Shown: positions 1 through 11,622 of the stretch, piece by piece
Layout: every line of letters starts with the position of its first letter
How positions within the stretch are numbered: the stretch's first letter is position 1
From: Ziziphus jujuba
Taxonomy: Eukaryota; Streptophyta; Magnoliopsida; Rosales; Rhamnaceae
Direction: 5' to 3'
NCBI RefSeq assembly: GCF_031755915.1
Contig: NC_083389.1
Coordinates: 25,357,001-25,421,000, forward strand
DNA length: 64,000 nucleotides
Notes under the pieces: model-generated
What the model was told of the DNA's origin: nothing
Seen by the model: the letters and a program-made list of their open reading frames with translations, nothing else
The model's database searches: none
Made by a program: the position numbers and the translations under genes

Positions 1-1281
1 AGTTCTGACCCTCTGTCAGAAAAAAGAACGAATGGATCTTAGAGGATTCCCAAGAAATTCTTCGATTTCTTCTAGAACCAGATGATTATTCATCTGCTTC
101 TCATGTTTTGTGAATAGCCGAGACATTGAGGAATATCCAAAAAGGCATTTAGGGAAACAGTCTGATTCTATCTCTGTTCGTTACGTTTGAAGAAAGGAAG
201 GATCCCAAAGAATCAATCTTTCTTTTAGTTGTTAAATCTCTCTTTGATTGATCAATGTATGATATTATGAATCCTCATTACTAATGGAATCGAAAATGAT
301 CTCTGGATCGATCAGAACACCCTTTTAATTGGCTAGAATCTGTTACTTGCACAAAACTGGATCTTTTGGAATCATATTGAATATCTGACGATACATTTTG
401 TACCTTGCTAAAAAATCGATCCTTGTTTACCAACCACACATTGTCTAACCAAATCCAATTTTCTCTCGGTATGTTCCTCAAAAAATCCAATTCATGCAGA
501 TTCTTCCCCCAACTAAAGAAGAGATCTTGGCAGAATTGCCATATATGAAATTGAGCACAGTTTTACAAAGAAATCGCCCACTTGTTTCTCAAGAAGAGAT
601 GGGAAACATGCTCAATATCATTTGATTGAATAGTTGACCCAGCTCCTTGCTGTTTAAAGAAACCCTCTGCTTCAAATGGTATTTTTTTACGAAAAGCAAA
701 TGTGAGATAACAAATCTAGTCTTTCACTAAGATTTCGAATAGCTGTCCCGAATTCAGGTTGATTATGTTCCGCCTCTTCCTTGGAGAAAGACGATCAAAC
801 AATTCCCAATCATGGTCCTTGCCGATCGGATCATCCATAGAATATACAAAAAGAAACTCCAGATATTTGATATCTTTCTCTTTGAATGAGATCTCAACTT
901 CGACAATGATTTAATTAGATATCTTACAACTAGAATCCCTTTTTTTTTCCAATCCAGTTCCTCCACCACCACAAACCCCAATTAGATTCAGGAATGATAC
1001 ACTTTTTAGTCATTGGGAGAACCTAAGTACTCTCTTTCGAATCTAGGAAATAGCTCTTAGAGATCTTTTTTCCTTTTGGTAGATACAGGAGTGAAACAAT
1101 CAACCTATTGATATTGGAAGACCTAAAAGATTCTTCCAATGTATCATTTATGGGTCCAATGAAATTCAAAGGTATAGGAAGAAGCCTTATAAAATAGAGA
1201 TTTGAAAATAGTGAGAATTCTTGATCTCTCTCAATATCTCTCTTAATTTGAAAATCCATATTTGAATTAATGTCCTTTCAT
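1..1281 (-). pseudogene. ycf2: ycf2 5' portion (NUPT)
   Basis: Minus-strand frames match the N-terminal part of plastid Ycf2, a very large essential plastid protein of the AAA-type import motor group. The ATG (1279-1281) is followed by the family's usual first residues, but codon 5 is TAA where CAA (Gln) is expected. After about 20 codons a block of roughly 80 codons is missing; recognisable stretches resume ([10 protein letters not shown] at about 1070-1090, [12 protein letters not shown] at about 410-450) with several frameshifts. It runs off the left edge and lies head-to-head with trnI-CAU, as at the plastid IR. Confidence 0.92.
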
Positions 1282-1369
1282 TGAGTCCTCCTAAATTGCA
1301 TTGATTTATCCTAAAGATTTCAATTGAATTGGAATTTGGTTATTCAACATGTACGAGGATACCTGCTAA

Positions 1370-1443
1370 GCATCCATTGCTGAATGGTTAAAGTGCCCAA
1401 CTCATAATTGGTGAATTCGTAGGTTCAATTCCTAATGGTTACA
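1370..1443 (+). tRNA. trnI-CAU: trnI-CAU-like tRNA (NUPT)
   Basis: 74-nt match to plastid trnI-CAU (the lysidine-modified Ile tRNA) between ycf2 and rpl23, its normal place. The CAT anticodon loop and T-arm are preserved. The acceptor stem is damaged: the 3' side no longer pairs fully with the 5' GCATCCA, so it is probably not functional. Confidence 0.88.
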
Positions 1444-1613
1444 TACCAATGGGACCCTCCAATAAAATAAGTCTATTGGAATTGACTCTGTATCAATGGA
1501 ATCTCATCATCCATACATAACAAATTGGTGTGGTATATTCATAGCATAACATATGAACAGTAAGAACTAGCATTCTTATTGAGACTAGAACTCATAGTGA
1601 AGAAAATAGATTT

Positions 1614-1895
1614 ATGGATGGAATCTAATATGCAGTATTTACAGACAAAAATATTCGATTTTTGTTGAAAAAGCAATATACTTCTAATGTTGAATCAGGA
1701 TCAACTGGGACAGAAATATTGCATTGGGTCGAACTCTTCTTTGGTGTCAAGATAATAGCTATGAATAGTCATCGACTCTCGGAAAAGTGTAGAAGAATGG
1801 GACCTATTATGGGATATACAATGCATTACAGATGTATGATCATTACGCTTCAACTGGGTTATTCTATTCCACCTATAAGAAAGAAAAGAACTTAA
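1614..1895 (+). pseudogene. rpl23: rpl23, ribosomal protein uL23 (NUPT)
   Basis: The span is 282 nt, exactly the 93-codon length plus stop of plastid rpl23, with no net frameshift. Codon 5 is TAA where a Lys codon (AAA) is expected, so only the downstream frame from 1662 (77 codons) is open. The C-terminus ([11 protein letters not shown]) is the usual family ending. Lies between trnI-CAU and rpl2, as in the plastid operon. Confidence 0.93.
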
Positions 1896-1913
1896 ATCAA
1901 AATACTTAATAGC

Positions 1914-3370
1914 ATGGCGATACATTTATACAAAACTTCTAACCCGAGCACGCGCAAAGGAGCCATAGCCAATCAAGTGAAATCCAATCCATGAAATAAT
2001 TCAATCTATAGGTAGAATCGTTGTGGTAAAGGTCGTAATGCCAAAGAAATCATTACCGTAGGGCATAGAGGGGGAGGTCATAAGCGTCTATACTGTAAAA
2101 TCGATTTTCGATGGAATGTAAAAGATATATATGGTAGAATCGTAACTCTAGAATACTGTCCTAATCAAAATGCATACATTTGTCTCATACACTATGGGAT
2201 GGTGAGAAAAGATATATTTTACATCCAACAGGGGCTATAATTGGAGATACCATTGTTTCTCGTACAGAAATTCTTATAAAAATAGGAAATGCCCTACCTT
2301 TGAGTGTAGTTTGAATTATTGATTTACGTAATTGAAAGTAACCAATTAGGTTTACGACGAAACCTAGAAATCGATCACTGATCCAATTTAAGTACCTCGC
2401 AGGATAGACCTCAATAGAAAACTGAAGAGTAACGGCATCAAGTGATTGAGTTCAGTAGTTCCTCATATAAAATTATTGACTCTAGAGATATAGTAATATG
2501 GAGAAGATAAAATTGTTTCAAGCACTGACAGAACCAGAAGTGCCCTTTGTTTTAAAGAGAGGAGGACGAGTTATTCACATTTCATTTGATGGTTAGAGTT
2601 GAATTGCAAGCTAGCAGTTGTAATTCTAAGGATTCCCGGGGGGAAAACTAGAGATGTCTCCTACGTTACCTGTAATATGTGGAAGTATCGATGCAATTTC
2701 ATAGAGTCATTCAGTCTGAATGCTACATGAAGGACATAAGCCAGATAAAGGAATGGGAAGACCTAGGATGTCGGAGATCATAACATGAGTGATTCGGCAG
2801 ATTTTGGTTCCTACGTATCCACTCATGTGGTACTTCATTATATGATATATATAAGAATTATACGATATATATAAGATCCATTAGTATAGATATCATCATC
2901 TACATCCAAAAAGCCATATGCTTTGGAAGAGGCTTGTACAGTTTGGGAAGGGGTTTTGATTGATCAAAAAGAAGAGTCTACTTCAATCGATATGCCCTTA
3001 GGTACGGCCATACATAACATAGAAATTACACTTGGAAAGGGTGGACAGTTAGCTGGAGCAGCAGGTGTTGTAGCGAAACTAATTGTAAAAGAGGGGAAAT
3101 CGGCCACATCAAAATTACTTTCTGGGGAATGTTAAGGTGAACCAGAAAAGTTTGGATAGAGCTGGATCGAAATGTTGGCTAGGTAAGTGTCCTGTAGTAA
3201 GAGGAGTAGTTATGAACCCTGTAGACCATTCCTATGGGGGTGGTGAAGGGAGGGCCCCAGTTGGTAGAAAAAAACCTGCAACCCTTTGGGGTTATCCTGC
3301 ACTTGGAAGAAGAAGTAGAAAAAGGAATAAATATAGTGATCATTTGATTCTTCGTCACTGTAGTAAATAG
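1914..3370 (+). pseudogene. rpl2: rpl2, ribosomal protein uL2, two exons with group II intron (NUPT)
   Basis: ATG at 1914 begins a frame matching plastid rpl2 exon 1 (MAIHLYKTS) with frameshifts; exon 1 ends near 2312. The intron is about 2313-2980. Exon 2 (about 2980-3370) begins near the [13 protein letters not shown] stretch and ends with [13 protein letters not shown]... and TAG. A deletion near 3130 removes roughly 18 codons of the central part and shifts the frame, splitting exon 2 into two open pieces. Several basic residues are replaced (for example HRGGG-region changes and CWLGKCP), typical of C-to-T drift. Confidence 0.92.
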
Positions 3371-3419
3371 AATTTGTTTCTTCGTCTTTACCAAAAAAAA
3401 AAAAAAAGAGTAATTAATT

Positions 3420-3704
3420 GTGACACGTTCACTAAAAAAAAAAAAAATCCTTTTGTAGCGAATCATTTATTAAGAAAAAATAAATATGCTTAACACAAAA
3501 GTAGAAAAAGAAATAATAGTCACTTGGTCCCGACCGTCTACCATTATATCGACAATGATCGGGTATACTATTACTATCCATAATGGAAAGGAGCATTTGC
3601 CAATTTATATAATAGATTGTATGGTAGGACATAAATTGGGAGAATTTTCACCTACTCTAAGTTTCTGAGGACATGCAAAAAATGATAATCGATTTTGTCG
3701 TTAA
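3420..3704 (+). pseudogene. rps19: rps19, ribosomal protein uS19 (NUPT)
   Basis: The gene begins with the plastid-type GTG start (3420-3422) and ends in TAA at 3702-3704. The span is 285 nt against the usual 279; the excess is in an expanded A-run just after codon 4, which breaks the frame. A TGA near 3666 replaces the conserved Arg codon CGA before the GHAKNDNR tail. Position after rpl2 is as at the IR/LSC border. Confidence 0.92.
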
Positions 3705-3770
3705 TAATTTTTTAATAAACACAAAAAGTGAATATAGATACTTATTGTTCATTAGTGAGAGGTAAACCTT

Positions 3771-4338
3771 ATGAGAAAGAAGAAAAAGATGGACCGATAT
3801 ATAGAAGAATACGCTATAGGTGAATTTATAGATATGTTTGCTCATAAAGTGCAAAGAGTAATTAATCAGATTCATGGGCGTTCTTATGAAGAAACACTTC
3901 TAATACTCGAACTCATGCCCTATCGAGCATGTTTTCCCATTTTAAAATTGGTTTCTTCTGCAACATTAAATGCTAATCACAATAGAGGTTTCACCAAAGC
4001 AAAGTTAAAAATTAGTAAAGCAGAACTCAACGAAGGCATTACTGTGAAAAAATTAAAACCTCGAGCTCGGGGACGAGGTTATCCAATAAAAAGACCAACA
4101 TGTCATATAACTATTGTACTGAAACATACAGCTGTACATTATTATACAGACTATTTAAAGAACAAAATTGTCTTTGAAGAATTTTAAGGTTAAATTACAA
4201 ATATTTTTTTATAATAAAAAATACAAATAAATATGCCATATTATGCTTAAAAAAACATGGATGAATAAGAAAAAGAAGTACAACGATATGACATGTCATG
4301 ATATGTATAGTAGCGGGGGATTATGGGACAAAAAATAA
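3771..4338 (+). pseudogene. rpl22: rpl22, ribosomal protein uL22 (NUPT)
   Basis: An open frame of 138 codons (3771-4187) matches plastid Rpl22, including [13 protein letters not shown] and [19 protein letters not shown] frameshift replaces the normal C-terminus, which is still visible downstream ([12 protein letters not shown], to about 4338) and overlaps the rps3 start by the usual dozen bases. The retained gene argues against a legume source, since legumes have lost plastid rpl22; that is inference. Confidence 0.92.
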
Positions 4339-4973
4339 ATCCACTCGGTTTCAGATTTGGTTCAACCCAAGCTCATCATTCTTTTTGGTTTGCACAACCA
4401 AAAAATTATTTGGAGGATCTATAAGAAGATCAAAAACTATGAAACTGTATCAAGAATAATGTACAAAAAAATATGAAAATATCTTCTAGTGTCGAGGGAA
4501 TTTCTTGTATAGAAATTCAAAAACGAATCGATTTGATTCAAGTCATAATATATATGGGATTCCCAAAGTTATTAATAGAACCTAAAAGAATCGAAGAATT
4601 ACAGATGACTGTACAAAAAGACCTTAATTGTGTGAACCGAAAACTCAACATTGCTATTACAAGAATTGAAAACCCTTATGGAAACCCTAATAATCTTGCG
4701 GAATTTATAGCCAGGCAATTAAAAAATAGAGTTTCATTTCGCAAAGCAATAAAAAAAGCTATTAGATTAACTGAGCAGGTGGGTACAAAAGGAATTCAAG
4801 TACAAATTGCAGGGCATATTGACAGAAAAGAAATTGCATGTGTCAAATGGATCAGAGAAGGAAGGGTTCCTCTACAAACCATTCGAGCTAAAATTGATTA
4901 CTGATCCTATACAGTTTGAACTATTTATGAGGTATTAGACATCAAAATTTGGATATTTATAGAAGAGGAATAA
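4324..4973 (+). pseudogene. rps3: rps3, ribosomal protein uS3 (NUPT)
   Basis: ATG at 4324 starts [13 protein letters not shown], the plastid Rps3 N-terminus. Stops follow at about codons 34 and 40, then a long open piece (4473-4904) carries the KH-domain region and ends [12 protein letters not shown]. There TGA replaces a Cys codon (TGC), and the remaining tail (IKIWIFIEEE) ends at TAA 4971-4973. Total length is about 7 nt short of the usual 657, so at least one frameshift is present. Confidence 0.93.
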
Positions 4974-6419
4974 TAGGCCTTTACTCGACTTATCTTTAGG
5001 TCTATTCCATCCATCCAGTAATAGAATAAAAAATGACAAATTCTTTCATTCTTTTTCTCTTAACTCAAAACAAAAATGAACAATTCTACAAGGTTGAATA
5101 AAAATTCGATTAATCATTTGATATAATTGCTATGCTTCGTGTGTGACTCGTTGGTTTATTTAGGATTAGGATTCAAAAAAAGAAAGAAGTACCAGCCCAT
5201 AGTATGAACTAATAACTATTATAGAACTAATATAGATATAGAACTAACATAGAACTAATAACTAACTATCATTTCGCATTATCTGGATATAAAAAACCGG
5301 TCGAGATATGATATATTGGTCATATCAACGTAGCAATTGAAATCTTTTTTGCATAAACAAACAACAAAAAACAAAAAAACTAATCTGAGTATGAGTTGTA
5401 AAGAAAACAAAATGCAGATAAATGGAAGGACAAGAGAAAGAGAGAAAAAAAAAATATCAATGATATATGATTCCAATATGTAAGGTCTATGATTCCTCTC
5501 ATAATGAGGAATGTAATAAAGCATTAATACTGATTGGTCTATAATTATACAAATTTGTTCATAGAAAAAGAATCAAAAGCCCCGAGCCAATAAATACTGA
5601 GAGGATTGACTTGAGAATAAATCAAATTTCATTAGGGGCTCCGTTGTAGAAGTCGGACTTAACCATTAATCAAGACGCGATGGGAACGATAGAACCTATG
5701 AATACATAAGATTATATTGAAAATGAATCTTAATGATTCAGTAGGTAGGATCGCGGGAACGAACCAGAAACCAATTTATTTATTCTGAAAGGTCATGTTA
5801 TAGACTGCTCCTACAACTGAATATTGAAAGAGTAAATATCCACCCATGAAAATTTTGATTTTATTGGATTTCTAAATTTTAGCCGATTTGATATGATAAT
5901 AAAAAGCAAAACAAAATAAATATTCATTATAACCTTATAACAAAATGACTTTATCTATACTATTATCTCTAAATGTATCTTTAAATAAAAATTCTCTATA
6001 AATTGAATCCATGTTTAGTTATATATCAAAACAAGATATACAAATTTCTAATAGATTAGATGAAATTTCAAAAAATCTCATGAATCAATATATTTTTTCA
6101 GTATATTATTCATTAAAAACATAAATGTAAATACATAGATATTATTTTTTAATAGTTTCAGTAGCGAGGAGCTGGATGAGAAGAAACTCTCATGTCCAGT
6201 TCTGTAGTATAGATGGAATTAATAAACAACCATCAACTATAACCCCAAAAGAACCAAATTATGTAAACATCATAAAGGAAGAATGAAAGGAATATCTTAT
6301 CGAGGTAATCGTATTTGGTAGATATGCTCTTCAAGAACTTGAACCCGCTTGGATCACATCTCAACAAATTGAAGCGGGTCGATGAGCAATGACATGAAAT
6401 GTCTGCCGCGGTAGGAAAG

Positions 6420-7564
6420 TGATACGAACCTAGGACGACCTGCTCCTAAACCCGTATTATATTAGCCCGGATCTTTAATTAAGTTCAAGTTCTAATGGAA
6501 TTGACCTCAACCCCTAACCAACCTGTGGTTAGAAACCTTGGTATAATGTAGACGCCACAATAGGGGATGGAAAACCTATTGATAAGTCAAGCTAAAACAA
6601 CCAATTTTCTAATGGTGTTTTAGGTGTTCTCAAAGAACAAAGAGATAATTAATCTCACAAGTATTTTCTCAATCAAATCAAAGTTCAAAGTTGTATTCAT
6701 ATTGAAAAATAAGCCTTTAAATAGGCTACAAAGCCATGAAATAAAACCCTAAAATCAAAGGGAAAACAGGCCACACAATAAAGAGTTCTATGGTGGCCGA
6801 AATTGTCACTCCTTTCCTAATCTAATTTGGATTAATTAATTCCTTTATTTTTGAATTAGGAATTAATTAATTTACAATGAAAATAATAAAATAATAACTT
6901 TCCTAAACTTATTTTTCCAGAAAATAAATAAATAAAAAAACTAAAAAGTAATGGTAATTTCCTAAAACAAAAAGTAGAATCAAATTAGGAAACTATAATA
7001 CTAGCTTTTTGACTAAGTTGACTTTGACCAATCTTTGACCAAATTGAGCTCCAAATCAGCTTCTAGATGCTTTGTAGGATGCCAAATAAACTGAATATGA
7101 AGGCCCACATGTTGCCCATGCTTGGAAAAATAAGAAAAGGCTAATACAGTAAAATACAGTAAAGCCAGCAAGCAATACAGCAAATTCGGCCAAATAGTTG
7201 AAGCTGTCCGTACAAGCCCTTTTTGATTGCATTTGAGGCTGCTTTAACTTGATTCCACGACCTCTTAGGCATATGGATTGAACCCATAAAGCATTGGAAC
7301 CATTTCATGCTTCTCGGACTCCAAAAATGTACCAAAACCGTCACCCGGGTCCGTATCGGCTTCCACCACTTGGATGCTTAGAGTAGGCTTTGCATCTTCA
7401 AGTATGGACAAGCTCTGTTGAGATTGATTATCCCCTGTATAAATACTCCCAGGTTGTCTTTAAATCTCTTAATTTGAGCTCTTGTGATTGGCCTAGTCTT
7501 CATCTGTGTCGAGTCAGCACCCCAGCGGGTTATCGGTTGAGCGGGCTCGGGCGGAATCACATCA
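6420..7564 (-). repeat. 3' LTR (sense) of the rpl16 Ty3 element
   Basis: 1145-bp direct repeat of 11623-12767. On the plus strand it begins TGATACGAACCTAGG (reverse of the U5 end) and ends GGAATCACATCA (reverse of the U3 start). It contains the last 62 codons of the element's frame. An inverted ATTAATTAATTC-type stretch lies near 6830-6875. Confidence 0.96.
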
Positions 7565-10452
7565 TTCCCCTCCTCTTGAAAAGGATTTGTCCTCAAATCA
7601 AGATCATCACCTGCAGCAAAAGGAGTTAAATCAGCAACATTAAATGCAGCACTCATGTTATACTCACCCGGTAAATCAAGCTTGTAGGCATTCTTGTTAT
7701 TCGACTCCAAAACTTGAAAAAGTCCATCCATAGGCGGTATGAGCTTTGACTTTCTTTGTTTAGGAAACCTTTCCTTTTGTAAGTGAAACCAAACCAATTC
7801 TCCTGGGTCAAACACTATTACAACAAAATCTAGAAATACATGCTCATTATGGTAAAAATTACACTTTTTAAAGTTAGCAAACAATATTTCCCAAATTTTC
7901 AAATTGCCACTAAGTAAAGCTCTCAACAATGCAGATAAAGTTCTATGCAATAATGACATCTTTAAATAATTATCTTTAAAATTCATGGTCAGCAATGATT
8001 TCTTATTCATAATTACTTTATTAACATTACCAAAGCTAAGATAAAAATTTATATTTTTCCTTTCTTGTCTTCCTTTTCCTTTCCCACTCACGGCCATAAA
8101 ACCTTCCTCACTCTCGGCTTTTGCACCAAATTTCTCACTCTTGGTTTTAATAAAATTTTTCCACACAACCTGAGTATTAGAAGGCTTACCTTGGACAGCA
8201 AGCTCACCTTTTCCCTCTTGATTGGATGGTAGTCCAATTGGAATTTTATTTGGGAAGACATCTCCAAATTCCTTCAAAAGAGAAATCATTGAACTTGGCA
8301 ATTCAAGTTCTTCAAAGTTAGTTTGATCATTAAAATAATTTTCTTTATAAATCATGACCAACAAGGGTTTTGTACATTCAATAGCCTTATTAATATTCCT
8401 AAAACTTAAATAAAAATTCTGGTTTTTCCTCTCTTTTCTTTCTTTTCTTTTTCTTTCCTCGGTTTGGCTCTCATTGGCGGAAATTTCCAGATTTTTTGTG
8501 CTCTCGGGTTTGCTCTCTTTTCTCACCCCTCTCTCAGCTTTTTCTTGGTTCTTCAACTCAATTTGGGTTTTAGAAAGCTTACCTTGATCAGCAACCTCAA
8601 TCTCACCTTCTTGAAAGGATGGTGAAGCCGTTGGTGCCATACTTGCTTTTTCCTTGAGCTTTTCGGCTTCTCTCCTTTGTTGCATTTGTAATTGGTCTTT
8701 GTAAACCTCTTTAGGAGATAATGGTTCCAGCTTGATCTTCTTCCCTTTAAACCTGAAAACAATACTATTTTCTCGACCAAAATGAGTAGCATCTTTATCA
8801 AATTGCCATGGTCTACCTAATAGTTTATGTCCAGCAATCATAGGCACAATATCACATAAAACTACATCCTCATATCTACCTATATTAAATTTTACTTTGG
8901 CTTGTTTGTTTACTTTCATCTCACCACTATCATTAAGCCATTGTAATCTATAAGGTTCTGGATGTTTAATTGTTTTCAAGCCTAATTTATCAACTACAAG
9001 ATTACTTATCACATTAGTACAACTCCCACTATCTATAATCATGCTACAAATTTTACCTTGTATTTCACAGCGAGTGTGGAAGATGTTTTCCCTTTGTATC
9101 TGCTCTTCATCTTTGTAGACAGCAAGTACTCTCCTTGAAACCAAGCTTAACTCGGCATTAGATGTATCTACAGGTTCGGTTTCATCTTCATTACAAGCCT
9201 CCTCTTGCTCGGTTTCAGCCCCACTTTCTTCACTTGCGGATTCCAGCTCACCATCGCCCTTTAATACCATGATTCTTCTATTTGGGCATTGGCTGGATAT
9301 GTGTCCTCTTCCTTGGCACTTAAAACAAATTATTTCTCTAGATTTTTGAGGTTTAGGATCAGATTTTATCTCACCTCTAAGTGCTTGGACAGATTCGGTC
9401 TTGACCTCCCCTCTTGGCCGGTTGGTAGATTCTTCTCCTAATTTTGGCCTCAACTTGTTTTCATAAGTGGAATTGTTTTTCCAGACACTTGAACTTGTCC
9501 TTCCACTGCTAGAAACTCCTCCAAACCGTGTACTAACACCCCTCCTCTTGAATTGGTTCTCGAGCTTAATGGCTACATGCAACATCTCCTGCAATTCCAA
9601 GTATTGTTGTAATTCAAGTTGGTTGGCAATGTCATGGTTTAACCCTCCAAGAAATCTTGCCATTGTTGCCTCCCTATCCTCCCTCATGTTTAACCTCATC
9701 ATTAACATCTCCATCTCTTTGTAATAATCCTCCACGGACCTACTTCCTTGAGACAAAGATTGAAGCCTTTGATGCAGCAACCTTTGGTAATGGGATGGCA
9801 CAAACCGCTTCCTCATGACTCCTTTCATTTGTCGCCATGTTGTAATTAAGTCATCACCAACCCTCCTTCGGGTGCTTTGCTCATTTATCCACCATTGGAG
9901 TGCATAATGGCCAAACTCCATTGCTGCCATCTTCACCTTCTTACCTTCCGAATAGTTGTGGCAGTCAAAAATCATCTCCATTTTCTCTTCCCACTCCAAA
10001 TAAGCTTCAGGATCACTTTTACCCATAAAAGGTGGGATATTAACCTTGATATTTCCCAAATCTTCATCTGTATCCTCCCTCCTATATCTCCCATGGCCAG
10101 CTCTATCTTGGACAGCAAAGGTTCCGTCCATACCTTCCTCAAAGTCACCGTCCAATGGCTCCTCATCAAATTCCTCTCTCGGCCTCTCGCGACCTCCTCG
10201 TCCTCGGCCTCATCCTCCATGGAATTCTTGCCTATTTCTTGTATTCGGCCTTCCTTGTGAGGCTTCTAATCTTCCCACTCTTTGATTTACATGCTCAAAT
10301 TGAGCACTCATCCGCTGTATTGATTCCAAAATAGTTCTCAAGTCCACTTGGTCTCCACTTCCGGTAGCTCGGTCATCGCCATGAAATGCTACGGACTCTT
10401 CCTCATTGATCCTCAAGGGTGGATCCCCTCTTCTTATTCTAGAATCTGCCAT
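7378..10452 (-). pseudogene. gag-pro: Gag-protease polyprotein fused to scrambled pol fragments (one in-frame stop)
   Basis: From ATG 10452 (MADSRIRRGDPPL) the frame stays continuous for 1025 codons to 7378 with a single TGA at 10210-10212 in a Gly/Arg-rich stretch, where CGA is expected. Order: Gag capsid region (about 10100-9550, including MEFGHYALQWW), CCHC zinc knuckle CFKCQGRGHISSQC (near 9300), aspartic protease with DSG (near 9035), a long charged linker, and the start of RT ([11 protein letters not shown], near 8250). A second linker copy follows, then short integrase, RT and integrase-C scraps (about 7960-7600) and the TRW/ITRAQIKRFKDNL tail inside the LTR. There is no YxDD RT motif and no DDE integrase. 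The frame is long for something that lacks the enzymes, so it may encode a structural protein. A protein is possible only if the early stop is bypassed or translation starts at the downstream Met 10155. Confidence 0.88.
7565..7581 (-). other. Polypurine tract of the rpl16 Ty3 element
   Basis: On the minus strand, a purine-rich AAGAGGAGGGGAA directly precedes the 3' LTR start (TGATGTG). The same tract lies before the 3' LTRs at 27064, 57569 and 63899. Confidence 0.85.
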
Positions 10453-11606
10453 GTTAGTAAAATACTGCAAAAATAAAATAAATCCTCACAATATTCACTC
10501 CCTCACGTGTTTCACTCAAACAAGGTCTCGACACTCGTGTTTGCACACTAGTTTCGGCTTTTACCCTCTTTTAAGCTCACACACTCTTGCCTTTTTCCAC
10601 TCAATGAATTATCTCAAAGTTCTAATTAAAACACCCACAAAACAGCAATTAGATCCCTAGTATGTTTTAATTAAACTTATCAACAAAACAGTAGCAAAAA
10701 GTAAGCAATACCGAAAGAATCCAACAAATCCTAATTTTTTTTCGGCTTTCTAGACAAGAAATCACAAAATAATGGGAAAACGTCGGAATTTTTGAAAACT
10801 GCACCAGATGGTAGTAGATTATGAGTTCAAGAATAAAATTCCAGAAAAAGAAATTCAAATACGAACAAGAATCAAAGAGAACAAAAATATAGAAAAGTGT
10901 TGGTTGTTGTTCTTGTAATTCAAGTTTTGTATCAATTCCTTTATCTAATTTTAATCCAAATAATTTAAACACCCAAAATCCAAATATCCAGCAGCAAGAA
11001 TAATTTCCCAGCAACTCAAATACTGAATAAATAATCAAAAACCAGCAGCTCCAACAATTTCCAGCAAACAAATCAAACTCCAACAAACTGAAATTTTTTT
11101 TTTTTTTTTTTTATATTCCACTTTACCTCTTCTTTCTTTTTTTTTTTTTTTTTTTTCACTCACAGAACATAAACAACTGCAGTAGCAAGAATAATTACCA
11201 AAATTGCAATTCCAACTCCAAAACAAACACCAAACCCGTGACCTCCAAATAAACAAAATGTGCAGTTTTTTTTTTTTTTTTTTTTTTCAAATGTTGCCAC
11301 AAACCTCTTTTTTTTTTTTTTTGAATATATGAATGCAAATATTTAAGACTAAAACAGAAAATGAAAATCAACAAAAAAAACCAAAATTATCAAGAACAAT
11401 GATAAAAGACAACCAACAAATTAGGAAACAAATATACGATAAAACTAGGAAACCTAATTCAACTAGGAATGAATTTTTTTTTTTTTTTTTTTTTTAAAGA
11501 TGCAGAACGTGTATGGGGTGGATGCAACCTTAACCTAATGCTAAAATTGCAGAATAACACAAAAACAAATAAAGCAAATAAAGATAGATCAAACCTGAAC
11601 AAAATT
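10453..11606 (-). other. Untranslated leader of the rpl16 Ty3 element
   Basis: About 1.15 kb between PBS and the gag ATG with no convincing coding frame. It contains several long homopolymer tracts (A-runs in sense, near 11095-11115, 11140-11157, 11267-11288, 11475-11497). The same leader type, diverged, is present at 21101-22286, 53950-55108 and 60511-61571. Confidence 0.8.
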
Positions 11607-11620
11607 TAGCTCTGATACCA
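11607..11620 (-). other. Primer-binding site (initiator Met tRNA type), rpl16 Ty3 element
   Basis: Two bases after the sense 5' LTR, the minus strand reads TGGTATCAGAGCTA, the classic plant PBS complementary to the 3' end of initiator tRNA-Met. Confidence 0.92.
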
Positions 11621-11622
11621 AA

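Noticed and set aside
9877..10260. 127-codon plus-strand frame over gag
   Set aside because: Antisense shadow of the well-supported Gag frame.
10667..11086. 139-codon hydrophobic frame in the Ty3 leader
   Set aside because: Homologous leaders at 21661, 54618 and near 61100 carry it in broken or variable form; low-complexity, no start context.
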